NCBI GenBank assembly: GCA_015493745.1
Contig: WGCN01000058.1
Coordinates: 1 to 43,945, forward strand
Source of the DNA: Calditrichales bacterium
GTDB lineage: Bacteria; Calditrichota; Calditrichia; Calditrichales; J004
Direction of reading: 5' to 3'
DNA: 43,945 nt
In this document: positions 15,920 through 28,371 of the stretch, one piece after another
Layout of the letters: each line of letters starts with the position of its first letter
Position numbering within the stretch: the first letter of the stretch is position 1
The notes under the pieces: model-generated
Database searches by the model: none
The model's input: the letters and a program-made list of their open reading frames with translations, nothing else
What the model was told of the DNA's origin: nothing
Program-made: the position numbers and the translations under genes

Positions 15920-16717
15920 TTATTGGCCTTTTATCATTTGCAGGGACTGATCGTAAATATAGTTTCTGAATAAGAGACGATCGGTAAAGGTTGCGCCTTT
16001 AAAGCGGGATTGTTGAACAACAATATCTATGTTATAGGGAATCCAGATATTCTGATACTCCTGCATATCCAGAGTTATTATAAATCCGCTTTCTATATTT
16101 TCATCCAGCCACATCTGAGCTTCCCAGCCGGTACATATCCATTTTGTTTTTATAATTTTAAAATAGGGCTTGGTTGTTACCTTTCGGCGTCCATCGGGAG
16201 AAAACGTTTCGGTTTTCAGTAGCAGACCATTCAAGCCAAAATAATAAACATTGCGGGTTGTATCGCTTTGGTTGATAAGATCATATGAAACGCGGACAAA
16301 CCTGTCTTTGACGTCAATTTGGTAATTGTTGGAAATTGTTTCGAAAATTCCCGCCAGGTAAAAACGCTTTAAATCGAAAAGCAATCCGCTGACCTGCCGT
16401 TTCAAGTCATCAACGATAGCATTATACTGCCTGGCAACCGTGTCGGGTAAAGCGGGAACGCCCTGTTCGGAAAGAAAGACATGATCCGGGTTTAACCATA
16501 TAAGCTGCAAGGGAAAAATATCCTTGTTTTTCCAATAGCGCATAGCCATATCTTGCGAGGCCTGGTTCTGAACCAGAACCAGAAAGTTTTTAAGATCGGT
16601 GTCTTTTAAATTGTAATAAGAGGTTTGCAGGGTTTCAAAAAACTTTTTTTCGTCAAACGGGCCGCTTTGAGCCTGGATAATAACGATTAAAAGCAATAAT
16701 AACTTAAGAATACGCAT
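15920..16717 (-). CDS. Secreted protein of unknown function
   Basis: 265 residues. A signal peptide is clear (MRILKLLLLLIVIIQAQSGP). The mature protein begins with a helical half (about residues 25-125) and continues with an alternating, strand-rich half containing YYFGLNGLLLKTETFSPDGR and KTKWICTGWEAQMW. The second half has the look of a beta-sheet lipid- or lipoprotein-binding fold such as LolA, but I do not recognise a family signature. The start at 16717 has GAGGAAAAT as ribosome site. It is convergent with the sigma factor with no bases between the two stop codons, and divergent from the TPR lipoprotein. Confidence 0.72.
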   Translation of the reverse strand: MRILKLLLLLIVIIQAQSGPFDEKKFFETLQTSYYNLKDTDLKNFLVLVQNQASQDMAMRYWKNKDIFPLQLIWLNPDHVFLSEQGVPALPDTVARQYNAIVDDLKRQVSGLLFDLKRFYLAGIFETISNNYQIDVKDRFVRVSYDLINQSDTTRNVYYFGLNGLLLKTETFSPDGRRKVTTKPYFKIIKTKWICTGWEAQMWLDENIESGFIITLDMQEYQNIWIPYNIDIVVQQSRFKGATFTDRLLFRNYIYDQSLQMIKGQ

Positions 16718-16748
16718 ATTTTCCTCTATGAATAAAATTTATTGCAAG

Positions 16749-16834
16749 TAAATTAGCATTTTTTTAGCTTAAAAACTATTCCAATGGATATACGGCATAT
16801 CTTCTCCTCAACATGCCGTATATCTGCTAATTTA
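16749..16834. repeat. Nested inverted repeats in the divergent intergenic region
   Basis: Two perfect inverted repeats are nested. The inner one is GATATACGGCAT at 16787-16798 with ATGCCGTATATC at 16813-16824 (14-base loop). The outer one is TAAATTAGCA at 16749-16758 with TGCTAATTTA at 16825-16834. The right arms are directly adjacent, so the leader of the TPR lipoprotein could fold into a long interrupted stem. It could be an operator for a dimeric regulator or an mRNA structure; no poly-T follows either side. Confidence 0.75.
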
Positions 16835-16863
16835 TTGAACAATTTATTTAAAAGGAGAAAATT

Positions 16864-17946
16864 ATGGCTCGTACAAGTTTTATAACAGTAATATTCATGG
16901 CCCTAATCTTTTTGGTGAGTTCCTGCAGTCCTCCCGAAGTTGAGGGTGCTAAAGTCCATTTGAAAAACAAAAGATTTGATGATGCTCTGGTTCAACTGGA
17001 AAAGGCGGTTAAGCTTTATCCCGATAATCCGGAAGCCTGGTATCTTTATGGGGAAGTAAACGGTCAGCTTAAGAATTATGATAAAATGATCGAAGCCTTT
17101 AAAAAATCCGAGGCCCTTGGCAATCAGTTTATTGTTCAGATCACCAATGACCGTCAACGCTTTTTTGCCCAGAGTTACAATGACGGTGTCAAGGATTATC
17201 AAAATTATCCCAAACTACGTGAATCCGATCCCGAAAAAGCCAAAGAGGTAATGAAAAGCGCTATTAATAATTTCCGCATAGCCAATGAAATCAACCCGAC
17301 TTACCAGGCCGCGCGTATGGTTGGTATCTGTTATCAGGTTTTGGATGAAAAAGACAAAGCCATCGAGGTTTATTCCAAGCTGACCCAAACCTATCCGGAC
17401 AGCGCTGAGGCCTACTCCGATTTAGGTTCTCTCTATTTCTTTACCCAGCAATATGACAAGGCCATTGAATCATTGAATAAGTCCGTTGAACTGGACTCCA
17501 GCAATGCCAATGCCTATACCCTGCTGGCCCAAACTTATGACTTTAAAAAAGACACCAAAAATGCCATTGCCGCCTACCGTAAGGCTATAAAGCTGAACCC
17601 GGAAGAAAAAGCCCTTCCTTTTAATCTGGGACTGTTACTTGTAAATACAGCCAATGCCGAGGGTACCAGCCCCGAAGACAAAAAGGCCCTTCTTACAGAA
17701 TCCATAGAATACTTTAATCAGGTTTTGGAAATTGACCCCGAGTTCAAGGAAGCCTACCAGCTCAAAGGGCAAAGTGAACTTTTACTGGAAAAGTATGAAG
17801 ATGCCCGGGATACGCTCTCCGAAGGTGTGGAATATTTCCCGGATGATGCCAATATGTGGTATAATCTCGGCGTAGCCTTTGCCCATACCAATCAAAAGAA
17901 AAAGGCGGAAGAAGCCTTTGCCAAAGCGGAAAAGCTGGGCAATTAG
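16864..17946 (+). CDS. TPR-repeat lipoprotein
   Basis: 360 residues. A lipoprotein signal ends LIFLVSSC, giving mature Cys21. The rest is a chain of roughly seven to eight TPR units, for example DDALVQLEKAVKLYPDNPEA (residues 40-59), KAIEVYSKLTQTYPDSAEAY and NAIAAYRKAIKLNPEEKALP. It would be a membrane-anchored periplasmic scaffold; partner unknown. AAAAGGAGAAAATT precedes the ATG, a strong ribosome site. It is monocistronic: its own upstream region has nested inverted repeats and a terminator follows 18 bases after the stop. Confidence 0.9.
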   Translation: MARTSFITVIFMALIFLVSSCSPPEVEGAKVHLKNKRFDDALVQLEKAVKLYPDNPEAWYLYGEVNGQLKNYDKMIEAFKKSEALGNQFIVQITNDRQRFFAQSYNDGVKDYQNYPKLRESDPEKAKEVMKSAINNFRIANEINPTYQAARMVGICYQVLDEKDKAIEVYSKLTQTYPDSAEAYSDLGSLYFFTQQYDKAIESLNKSVELDSSNANAYTLLAQTYDFKKDTKNAIAAYRKAIKLNPEEKALPFNLGLLLVNTANAEGTSPEDKKALLTESIEYFNQVLEIDPEFKEAYQLKGQSELLLEKYEDARDTLSEGVEYFPDDANMWYNLGVAFAHTNQKKKAEEAFAKAEKLGN

Positions 17947-17963
17947 TTTTTCGTTTTCACAAG

Positions 17964-18000
17964 AAAAGGCAGTCCTGTTTTACGGGGCTGCCTTTTTTTT
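17964..18000 (+). terminator. Intrinsic terminator after TPR lipoprotein
   Basis: AGGCAGTCC at 17967-17975 pairs with GGGCTGCCT at 17985-17993 (one G-T pair), followed by eight T. It ends the plus-strand transcript of the TPR lipoprotein gene. Confidence 0.9.
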
Positions 18001-18265
18001 ATTTCACCGTTGGACCATCTCACCTCCGGCCGGCAGGCCGCATCCGGAACACGCTTACCGGTTACTTTTTCCCATGCCTGGAATCATGAGCTAAGGATAT
18101 GTCCGATCTTTATATTTCCGGATTCCCATAGCTTCGTTCAAGTTTATATGGCTCCATTTTAAGCAAGTTCTTTTGTTTTAAAAGCCCGGACAGTTAAGGC
18201 CTCTATAATTTTAGAAAAAGAAAAACATACGGTTAAAAACCACACAAACGGGTATAGAGCTACAT
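18001..18265. other. Gene-free interval between TPR lipoprotein and rex
   Basis: Convergent gap of 319 bases counting the terminator. Apart from the terminator at its left end I see a GC-rich CCGGCCGGCAGGCCG patch near 18026 and AT-rich sequence beyond 18150. No reading frame with coding character, no tRNA and no clear terminator for rex was found. Confidence 0.5.
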
Positions 18266-18886
18266 TTATTTGTTGGTTAAAAAATAGGTAAGGGCTTCCA
18301 GCTCGATAGACATGTTTTCATTTTTAACTATGACACCCTTGGGTACATGTATACTTGTTGATGCAAAGTTTAAAAAAGCCTTAATGCCTAAGCCGACAAA
18401 AAAGTCGATAACTTTTTGCGCACTTTTGGCGGGAACGGCAATAATGATGATCTCTATCTCCTTTGAGAGTAAAACTTGAGGCGCATCATTCACGTGTAGA
18501 ATATCCACCCCATGTATTGTGCTTCCTATTTTATTCTCATCCACTTCAAAAATAGCCTGAATATAGAATCCCTGCTTCTTAAATTCATCATAAAGAAGTA
18601 AAGCACGGCCGATGTTGCCAAAACCCACCAAGGCGACATTCCACTTTTTATGCAGGCCCAGAATTCCGGCTATGGTCTCCTTTAACTCACGGGTTTTATA
18701 GCCCAGCCCCCTTTTTCCGAAGGAACCGAAAAAGGAGAGATCTTTCCGTACCTGGGCGGCGGTTATGCTGTTGATTTGAGCAATTTCACTTGAAGACACC
18801 GTCTCTACATTGTTTTCGATTAAATCATTCAGAATACGATAGTACTGGGATAAGCGGGTAACGGTTGACTCTGAAATTTTTCTCAT
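18266..18886 (-). CDS. rex: Redox-sensing transcriptional repressor Rex
   Basis: 206 residues, normal for Rex. The N-terminal winged helix domain spans about 1-80 ([31 protein letters not shown] is diagnostic). A Rossmann domain follows with the NAD(H)-binding loop [14 protein letters not shown]. Rex binds DNA when NADH is low and releases it when NADH rises, controlling fermentation and respiration genes. It overlaps the end of gyrA by four bases (ATGA), so it is translated with the replication operon. I looked for a Rex operator (TTGTGAA-type palindrome) before the window's genes and found none, so its targets are probably elsewhere. Confidence 0.95.
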   Translation of the reverse strand: MRKISESTVTRLSQYYRILNDLIENNVETVSSSEIAQINSITAAQVRKDLSFFGSFGKRGLGYKTRELKETIAGILGLHKKWNVALVGFGNIGRALLLYDEFKKQGFYIQAIFEVDENKIGSTIHGVDILHVNDAPQVLLSKEIEIIIIAVPAKSAQKVIDFFVGLGIKAFLNFASTSIHVPKGVIVKNENMSIELEALTYFLTNK

Positions 18887-21342
18887 TCTTGCGGACTTTC
18901 CATATTTTCTTCTTCCGGTTCTTCGAAAGCATCAAGCAAGGCAATATCACTAACGGTATCATTTTTATCCAGACGAATCACCTTTACACCCTGTGTACTC
19001 CGGCCGATAATGCTAACCTGAGCCACACGCTGGCGGATAACCACACCTTTGGTGGTAATGATCATTAGATCCTGATCTTCGGAAACGCTTATTGCCGAAA
19101 CCAGTTTACCCGTTTTTTCAGAAACCTTCATGGCAATAATACCACTACCGCCGCGATGTTGCAATCGATATTCGGGAAGTGCGGTTCTTTTTCCATATCC
19201 GTTTTCCGCAACCGTAAGCAGTGTTTTTTCATCATCCGCCAGAGTCATGGCAATAACCCGGTCATCGCCCTTTAAGGTAATGGCTTTAACCCCGGTTGAG
19301 TTTCTGCCCATGGAGCGTACGTCCTTCTCGTCAAAGCGGATCGATTTTCCATTACGGGTAATGACCAGGATATGATCATCTCCACTGGTTACCTCGGCAT
19401 TGATCAGTTTATCATTATCCCGGATATTAACAGCGATGATACCGGAACGTCTGGGCCGGCTAAAAGCACGCAGTTCCGTCTTTTTAATAATACCCTGTTC
19501 GGTCGCCATGGCAATATAACCATCCTGATCAAAATTTTTAATGGTGATAAATGTTTGAATTTTTTCACCTTTTTCTATTTCAATCAGGTTAATCACCGGA
19601 CGGCCCCGGGAATTCTTTCCTGATTGCGGAATGGCATATACTTTTAACCAGTAACAACGTCCCCGGTCGGTAAAGAACAGAATATAATCATGGGTACTGG
19701 CCGTAAAGAGATGTTCAATGAAATCATCCTCTTTGGTTTTAGCACCGGAAACACCCCGGCCGCCACGGTTTTGAGTTTTATAGGCACTGGCCGAAAAGCG
19801 TTTAATAAAACCACTGTGGGAAATCGTTACCACGGTCTCTTCTTCCGTGATCAGGTCTTCCATGGATATTTCTTCGTAGTTCATAACGATTTCGGTACGG
19901 CGCTCGTCGGCATATTTATCGACAACTTCATCCAGTTCGGAAACGACAATAGAGAGCTGGCGTTCCTTGGAGGCCAATATCTCCTTCAGGTCTTTTATCA
20001 GTACAAGTAATTCCTGATATTCCGCTTCTATTTTATCCCGCTCCAATCCGGTGAGCCGTTGCAAACGCATATCCAAGATGGCCTTGGCCTGAGCTTCGCT
20101 TAATTTGAATCGATCGATCAAACGCTCCCGGGCCTGTTCGGGACTGCTGGATTTTTTTATCAGTTCAATGATTTCATCGATATTGTCGATGGCAATACGT
20201 AGACCTTCCAAAATATGAGCCCGCTTTTCGGCATTATCCAAGTCATATTGTGTTCTGCGTACAATGACATCGATGCGGTGGTTAATAAAATGGCTGATGA
20301 TCTGTTTTAAATTCAACACCTGTGGCCGGCCATCCACCAGAGCCAGCAGGATGATACCAAAGGTCACCTGCATCTGAGTATACTTATAGAGCAGGTTTAA
20401 AACCGCTTCCGGATCATAATCACGTTTTATTTCTATGACCATGCGCATTCCATCCCGGTCGGACTCATCCCGCAGGTCGGAAATTCCTTCTATTCGTTTG
20501 TCCTTAACCAATTCAACAATTTTATTGATAAGATTTAATTTGTTAACCTGATAAGGAATTTCCTGTACGATAATCCGTGATTTTCCGTTTTTTAATTCCT
20601 CTATTTCCACTTTTGCCCGGACAATGGCTTTTCCGCGACCGGTATGATAGGCTTTTTTAACCTCTTCCATGCCATATAAAATTCCGCCGGTCGGGAAGTC
20701 CGGCGCCTTTACATATTCCATAAGTCCCAGAATATCCAGTTCCGGGTTTTCAATCAGAGCCTTTATGGCATTGGCCACTTCCCGCAAATTATGCGGCGGA
20801 ATATTGGTAGCCATACCCACGGCGATGCCCGAGGAACCGTTTATCAGAAGATTGGGGATTTTAGCCGGCAAAACACTGGGCTCATCCAGGGAGTCATCAA
20901 AGTTCCTGGTCATTTTTACCGTGTTTTTATCCAGGTCTGCCAGCAATTCCTCGGCAATCTGCTTCATGCGAACTTCGGTATAACGCATGGCCGCCGGGGA
21001 GTCACCATCAACGGAACCGAAGTTTCCCTGACCGTCAATCAAAGGATAACGCAGAGAGAAATCCTGTACCATGCGCACCATGGTATCATACACGGCGGAA
21101 TCACCATGCGGGTGGTACTTACCCAGAACCTCTCCCACAATACGGGCGCTTTTTTTGTGGGCCCTGTTGTGAACCACACCCAACTCCCGCATGCCGTAAA
21201 GAACACGGCGGTGTACCGGTTTTAATCCATCGCGTACATCGGGCAGTGCCCGGGAAACGATAACGGACATGGAGTAGTCCAGATATGATTCCCGCATTTC
21301 CCGTTCAATTAATATCGGAATTATTTTTTGTGAATCAGCCAT
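18883..21342 (-). CDS. gyrA: DNA gyrase subunit A
   Basis: 819 residues. With GyrB it introduces negative supercoils. The N-terminal breakage-reunion domain has the active-site Tyr121 in [10 protein letters not shown] and the quinolone region [10 protein letters not shown] with the susceptible Ser and Asp unchanged. The C-terminal domain is six beta-pinwheel blades (about 505-800) including the GyrA box as QNRGGRG, a variant of QRRGGKG, which separates it from ParC. The tail ends in acidic residues. It follows gyrB by five bases and overlaps rex by four. Confidence 0.97.
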   Translation of the reverse strand: MADSQKIIPILIEREMRESYLDYSMSVIVSRALPDVRDGLKPVHRRVLYGMRELGVVHNRAHKKSARIVGEVLGKYHPHGDSAVYDTMVRMVQDFSLRYPLIDGQGNFGSVDGDSPAAMRYTEVRMKQIAEELLADLDKNTVKMTRNFDDSLDEPSVLPAKIPNLLINGSSGIAVGMATNIPPHNLREVANAIKALIENPELDILGLMEYVKAPDFPTGGILYGMEEVKKAYHTGRGKAIVRAKVEIEELKNGKSRIIVQEIPYQVNKLNLINKIVELVKDKRIEGISDLRDESDRDGMRMVIEIKRDYDPEAVLNLLYKYTQMQVTFGIILLALVDGRPQVLNLKQIISHFINHRIDVIVRRTQYDLDNAEKRAHILEGLRIAIDNIDEIIELIKKSSSPEQARERLIDRFKLSEAQAKAILDMRLQRLTGLERDKIEAEYQELLVLIKDLKEILASKERQLSIVVSELDEVVDKYADERRTEIVMNYEEISMEDLITEEETVVTISHSGFIKRFSASAYKTQNRGGRGVSGAKTKEDDFIEHLFTASTHDYILFFTDRGRCYWLKVYAIPQSGKNSRGRPVINLIEIEKGEKIQTFITIKNFDQDGYIAMATEQGIIKKTELRAFSRPRRSGIIAVNIRDNDKLINAEVTSGDDHILVITRNGKSIRFDEKDVRSMGRNSTGVKAITLKGDDRVIAMTLADDEKTLLTVAENGYGKRTALPEYRLQHRGGSGIIAMKVSEKTGKLVSAISVSEDQDLMIITTKGVVIRQRVAQVSIIGRSTQGVKVIRLDKNDTVSDIALLDAFEEPEEENMESPQE

Positions 21343-21347
21343 AAGTA

Positions 21348-23270
<1,923 letters not shown>

Positions 23271-23277
23271 TTACTTT

Positions 23278-23562
23278 TTAGATAAATTCAACATTCTTCA
23301 CCGTGATACCCTGCAAGTTCATTCTAAGGCGGAGTATTATGGACTCTTTGTTCTTTTCAAACTCCGTTTTCCATACAGGATCATTCACTTTTAATATCAA
23401 GGTATGATTAAAAAACTTAACCGGTGTGGCCTGATTGACCAAAATAGCATCCAGCCGTCCCCATTGATTTTTTATGTGATCCAGTTCCCAGGATACGGGT
23501 ACTTTTGTTTTTTCGAGAATATTAGCCAATACCTGGCCAATATTAACATAACGTTTTCTCAT
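23278..23562 (-). CDS. DUF721 / DciA-like protein
   Basis: 94 residues. The stretch VNDPVWKTEFEKNKESIILRL and the layout of a short helical start followed by WGRLDAILVNQATPVKFFNH match DUF721, the family of the bacterial replicative-helicase loader DciA. The position between recF and gyrB in an origin-side operon fits that role. I set the start at 23562, preceded by GGAGAAATCCTTT, giving a 20-base overlap with the recF end; a longer reading from 23580 lacks a ribosome site. DciA function is family-based inference; some DUF721 proteins are shorter relatives of unknown role. Confidence 0.82.
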   Translation of the reverse strand: MRKRYVNIGQVLANILEKTKVPVSWELDHIKNQWGRLDAILVNQATPVKFFNHTLILKVNDPVWKTEFEKNKESIILRLRMNLQGITVKNVEFI

Positions 23563-24661
23563 AAAGGATTTCTCCATCATTAATATGATAATGATGAAAG
23601 TTTAAAGATAACATTTCACTCATACGGTGAAAGTTGGTCGTTGTAATAAATGTCTGGCTGTCATTATCCACCAAATCAAAAAAATTATGCACCCTTTTAT
23701 TATCCAGTTCTCCGAAAATATCATCCAATAACAAAAAAGGGGAAACCTCTTTTTGCTCTTTGATTTTTAATTGTTCCAAAATTTTTAACGCAATCAAAAA
23801 GGTTTTGTTTTCACCGACGGATCCATATTTTTTTATGGGTAGATTATCCTTCATAAAAAGAATTTCATCCCGGTGAGGTCCTATAAAAGTGGTTCCTTTG
23901 TCTTTTTCATTTTCAAAATTTTCCTTGAGCATGGCATATATTTCAGCGGACATCTTTTTTATATCACGGGTATCCGATATTTTTTTATGCGTCTGATAAT
24001 CTATGGATATCTGCTCGCTTTTACCGGAAATTTTAACATAAATTTTTTTTATATTCTTGTTAAAATCCTCTATAAGTGCTGTCCGTATCTTTATAAGTTC
24101 CGCTCCATATTGTGCCAGTTGTATATTCCAGCTTTCTACCTCGCCATAGCTTATATTTCTAACAGACAATAGCTTATTTTTGTGCAATAAGGTTCTTTTG
24201 TAATTTTTCAGATAATTTAAGTACTGAAAATTCAATTGTGATAAAAATATATCCAGCCATTTTCTACGGGCAGCGCTGTAACCGTAAAGTATATCCATGT
24301 CATCAAGAGATAAAACAACAACCGGAACCAGACCTATTATCTCTGAGAATTGGTTTACTTTATTGTTATTATAAAAAGCTTTTTTTCCTTCTTCCTGTGA
24401 ATAGAAAAGCCTTACCGAAAACTTGGTGCTTTCCTTTTTAAAATTTCCTTCGACATCAAAAAATTTTTGGGTTTCCCCGATAGAAAACCGATCCTGATGT
24501 TCCCTGAAACTTTTCGTTAATGCTAAATAATAGATAGCCTCCAGAAGCGTTGTTTTTCCGGAACCGTTTTCTCCGGTGATCAGGTTAATACCCGGATAAA
24601 AAGTTGTTTCTATTTTTTCAAAGGCTCTGAAATTCTTAAGACGCAAGCTTTGTAGAAACAT
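23543..24661 (-). CDS. recF: DNA replication and repair protein RecF
   Basis: 372 residues, normal length. An SMC-like ATPase that loads RecA at gapped DNA with RecO and RecR. Walker A is GENGSGKTTLLEAIYYLAL near residues 35-53; Walker B with the D-loop is FLLLDDIFGELDNKRVHNFF near 320; IGPHRDEILF is the RecF-specific stretch. Its ATG shares a base with the dnaN stop codon, so translation is coupled to dnaN. Composition is AT-rich, as is the surrounding origin region. Confidence 0.96.
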   Translation of the reverse strand: MFLQSLRLKNFRAFEKIETTFYPGINLITGENGSGKTTLLEAIYYLALTKSFREHQDRFSIGETQKFFDVEGNFKKESTKFSVRLFYSQEEGKKAFYNNNKVNQFSEIIGLVPVVVLSLDDMDILYGYSAARRKWLDIFLSQLNFQYLNYLKNYKRTLLHKNKLLSVRNISYGEVESWNIQLAQYGAELIKIRTALIEDFNKNIKKIYVKISGKSEQISIDYQTHKKISDTRDIKKMSAEIYAMLKENFENEKDKGTTFIGPHRDEILFMKDNLPIKKYGSVGENKTFLIALKILEQLKIKEQKEVSPFLLLDDIFGELDNKRVHNFFDLVDNDSQTFITTTNFHRMSEMLSLNFHHYHINDGEILYEKTLC

Positions 24662-25776
24662 TAACTGTTTATTCGTACCGGCATGATAAGCATAACAAGG
24701 TCGATTTCCCGTTCGTTTTCCTCGTCGGGATAAATCAGGGCCGGACTATCCGAATCATTAAAGGTCATTTTAATCTTATCGCTGTCAAAGTGTCTTAACA
24801 GATCCAGGAGATAATTGGCATTGTAAGCTATCTCCAAAGGTTCACTTTCAAAAGAACAGGGGATATGTTCATTGGCTTCTCCACCAAATTCTATATCCTG
24901 CGCATATATTTGTAAAACGTTAGATTCCAAATGTAGTCTTACCTGGGATGTAATCGGATTGGAAAACAGGGAAACACGTTTAACCGAAGATATGAATTCA
25001 TTACGGTTAATTTTCATTTCCTTGGTAAACGATGCCGGGATAACACGCTCGTAATCCGGATAGCTTTCCTTTATTATCCTGGAATAGATATGGGTATCCG
25101 GAAGCTCAAAGAGTACATGATTATCGCTGATGGTAATTTGATGTTCTTCGCCTTCTTTTAAATTCCGTGCCGTAAAATTAAGTGCTTTTGTCGGAATAAT
25201 AATATCTTTACTAAAAGTTGATTTAACGGCCGGATTAACCAATTTAACCAAACGGTGTCCATCCGTCGCCACCATTCTGTATTCATTTTCATAAAACTGA
25301 CAATAGACACCGGTAAGCGCCGGACGAAAATGATCCGAAGAACAGGCAAAGATTGTTTTTTCTATCATATGCTTCAGCGCATCATTGGATATTTTTATTT
25401 TATTATCCGATTCTATCTGCGGTGAAGACGGATACTCGTTTTTGCTCTCACCGGAAAGTTTATATTCACCCAATTCCGATTTTATAATGATCTTATTATT
25501 CTCATCCGATTGAAACTCAATTTCCACATTGGGCAATTCACGGATAATATCAAGAAGTATTTTACCGGGAATGGTTATCTGTCCGGCATCCACCACGGTA
25601 CAGTCCGTCCAGGCAATTTGTGTTATTTCGAGATCGGTTGCCGTAATGGATAATCGCGAATCCTCGGCATGAATCAGTACATTGTATAAAATCTCTACGG
25701 TGGATTTTGTAGGGATTACGCTGATGACTTTTTGTAAAACCCTAAAGAAATGATCACGTTCAATTTTAAAATTCAT
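24661..25776 (-). CDS. dnaN: DNA polymerase III beta sliding clamp
   Basis: 371 residues, three repeated clamp domains of about 120 residues each. MNFKIERDHFFRVLQKVISVIPTKSTVEIL is the DnaN opening; RMVATDGHRLVKL marks domain 2; the C-terminus ends LVMLIMPVRI, the region of the peptide-binding pocket. A strong GGGAGG ribosome site lies before the ATG at 25776. It is the first minus-strand gene left of the origin gap and probably the first gene of the recF-gyrA-rex transcript. dnaA, usually its neighbour, is missing here. Confidence 0.97.
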   Translation of the reverse strand: MNFKIERDHFFRVLQKVISVIPTKSTVEILYNVLIHAEDSRLSITATDLEITQIAWTDCTVVDAGQITIPGKILLDIIRELPNVEIEFQSDENNKIIIKSELGEYKLSGESKNEYPSSPQIESDNKIKISNDALKHMIEKTIFACSSDHFRPALTGVYCQFYENEYRMVATDGHRLVKLVNPAVKSTFSKDIIIPTKALNFTARNLKEGEEHQITISDNHVLFELPDTHIYSRIIKESYPDYERVIPASFTKEMKINRNEFISSVKRVSLFSNPITSQVRLHLESNVLQIYAQDIEFGGEANEHIPCSFESEPLEIAYNANYLLDLLRHFDSDKIKMTFNDSDSPALIYPDEENEREIDLVMLIMPVRINS

Positions 25777-25808
25777 TTTTCCTCCCAGATAAACAGGAAA
25801 AGCTAATC

Positions 25809-25843
25809 AAAACATGGGAATTTTTCAAGGTTTCCCACGTTTT
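25809..25843. repeat. Hairpin in the dnaN leader
   Basis: AAAACATGGGAA at 25809-25820 pairs with TTCCCACGTTTT at 25832-25843 with one mismatch and an eleven-base loop. In the minus direction it is the dnaN leader, 33 bases before the start codon, with four T on the 3' side. It may be a weak attenuator or an origin element. Confidence 0.55.
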
Positions 25844-25854
25844 GTTTTCTCTTC

Positions 25855-25898
25855 TTAATATTATAAATATATATTTATATAATCATAATAGTATATAG
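25855..25898. other. AT-only tract, candidate DNA unwinding element
   Basis: An almost unbroken run of A and T (only one C and one G) between the dnaN hairpin and the first DnaA-box-like site. This composition and position match the unwinding element of bacterial origins, but no DnaA-trio repeat pattern was established. Confidence 0.5.
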
Positions 25899-25902
25899 AG
25901 GC

Positions 25903-25911
25903 TGTGGATTC
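25903..25911 (-). promoter_or_regulatory. Degenerate DnaA box
   Basis: TGTGGATTC, two mismatches from the reverse consensus TGTGGATAA. It sits beside the AT-only tract. On its own it would be weak. Confidence 0.4.
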
Positions 25912-26027
25912 GTTGATAACATATCTAAGATTAATAAAAATAGTTATTTATAAATGTTAGTAACTTTTAAACTGTATTTGGAAACAAGATCGTTAAAATC
26001 TATAAATCATGTTATCTCGATCTTTAG

Positions 26028-26036
26028 TGTGGATAA
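26028..26036 (-). promoter_or_regulatory. Perfect DnaA box
   Basis: TGTGGATAA, exact reverse of TTATCCACA. It faces the box at 26044 across seven bases, giving an inverted pair. Confidence 0.85.
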
Positions 26037-26043
26037 AAACATA

Positions 26044-26052
26044 TTATCCACA
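26044..26052 (+). promoter_or_regulatory. Perfect DnaA box
   Basis: TTATCCACA, exact consensus. It is followed three bases later by a one-mismatch box in the same direction. Confidence 0.87.
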
Positions 26053-26055
26053 GAC

Positions 26056-26064
26056 ATATCCACA
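26056..26064 (+). promoter_or_regulatory. Near-consensus DnaA box
   Basis: ATATCCACA, one mismatch from consensus, 12 bases downstream of the perfect box and in the same direction. Confidence 0.65.
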
Positions 26065-26095
26065 GATATTTATTTTTAAATGTATTTGTACTTAG

Positions 26096-26634
<539 letters not shown>

Positions 26635-26642
<8 letters not shown>

Positions 26643-28359
26643 AAAAAGCTTTTTAGCAATGATTATTGTTGCCTTAATCATTGTATTGATGCCTTATTAT
26701 AATGAGTATGTTCTTGGGATTAAACCGGAACAAAAAGTTGAAAAACCGCAAAGCGCTCCCGCCATGCAAGAGCCGGTTAAAAAAAATATTCCGCAAACGG
26801 AAGTAATAAAAGAACCAAAAGTGGTGGAAGCGGATAAGAAAATTGAGACTCTTGAGAATATTCAGGGTGATAGTACCGAAAAAGTCATCAGGATAATGAC
26901 GGATAAATATAATCTTGAGATTAGCAATCGTGGTGGTGGTTCCCTTTTACACTATCAGCTCACTCAATATAAAAAATATGATTCTTCTCTCGTGGAACTG
27001 GTTTCCGAAAAATTTAAAAATGGGTTTAATATTTCTTTTCAGGATATAGACGGAAATTTTATAAAGCTCGACAAGCAGTTATTTTCCATAGAGGCCTCAA
27101 ATAACTACAATCTTTCGGGAGAGGATTCATTAGTTCTTGAATTTTCCATAGATATCAATAACAGCAAATTTGTTAAAAGATTTACCTTTTATAATCACAG
27201 GTATCATTTTAACTTGGGGATTTCGGTTTCTCATCCCGAAAATATATTTTTAAACCGCTCTTATCAATTGGAATGGAAGAATGGCCTGCCGGCAACGGAG
27301 GCCTATATTGAGGATGATTACACCTACAATGAAGCCTTTGCTTATATGGCTGATGAACTTGAAAGCTATAAAGTGGATGAAGAGGGTGTAGCAGAGCCAA
27401 TGGAATTATCCGGATTCGCCGAATGGATTGCCGTAAGAAATAAATACTTTGTTTCCGCAATAGTTGCCAGTGATGCTAATGTTTCCGAAGGGGTGTTTTT
27501 CAAAGGCTACGGTGTGATGGTCAATGAAATTCTCTACAAATACTATGATACCGGCTATTATGTAAAAGCCGGAAAGGAAGATAAATTTAGTATTTACATC
27601 GGACCTTTGGATTACAAAGAACTGGCCCACTATGATAATAGTCTTGATCAACTCATAATGAGTGACGGATGGAGTGTTTTTCGTCCGATTAGCCGTTATT
27701 TGATATTACCCGTTCTGGAGTGGCTTAACTCTTTTATACCCAATTATGGTGTTGTGATTATAATCTTTTCTATTCTGGTTAAACTGGTTCTTTTTCCTTT
27801 AACAAAACATAGCTATCAGAGTACAAAAAAGATGCAGAAAATGCAGCCTTTGATGGCCGAGATAAAGGAAAAATATAAAAACGATCAACAGCGCCAGCAA
27901 AAAGAAATGATGAAGCTGTATAAAACACATGGAAACCCCATGAGTGGTTGTCTGCCCATGTTTTTGCAAATGCCCTTATTGTTTGCCCTGTACCAGGTGT
28001 TTAAATCGACCATTCAGTTAAGAGGGGCTATGTTTATTCCGGGCTGGATTAACGATCTTTCCACCTCGGAAGCACTGTTTATGTTGCCCGTTTCACTTCC
28101 CTTTTATGGAAATGAGTTTAACCTGCTCCCGGTACTGATGGCCATAACCATGTTTTTTCAATCAAAAATGACTATGCAGGATCCCAAGCAGAAATCGATG
28201 ATGTATATTATGCCCATCTTTATGCTGGTTCTGTTTAACCGTTTTCCTTCGGGATTAAATTTGTATTATACCTTGTTTAATGTTCTGACAATTATTCAAC
28301 AGAAATATATCCATGTTGATGATGAGGAAGAGAAACCCGTAAAGAAAAAAAAGAAATAA
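26635..28359 (+). CDS. yidC: Membrane protein insertase YidC
   Basis: 574 residues, the Gram-negative form. One N-terminal membrane helix (about 6-22), a proline- and lysine-rich linker, a periplasmic P1 beta-domain (about 80-340), then the insertase core with five helices including GVVIIIFSILVKLVLFPLT (about 370-390), whose Lys and neighbouring conserved residues lie in the substrate groove. A charged helical hairpin (TKKMQKMQPLMAEIKEKYKND) follows. The tail ends in five lysines, fitting ribosome contact. It overlaps rnpA by eight bases without its own ribosome site. Confidence 0.97.
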
Positions 28360-28371
28360 AAAAGTCCCAAA

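Noticed and set aside
18001-18265. Possible small RNA in the gap before rex
   Set aside because: No promoter-terminator pair or conserved fold could be made out; only composition patches.
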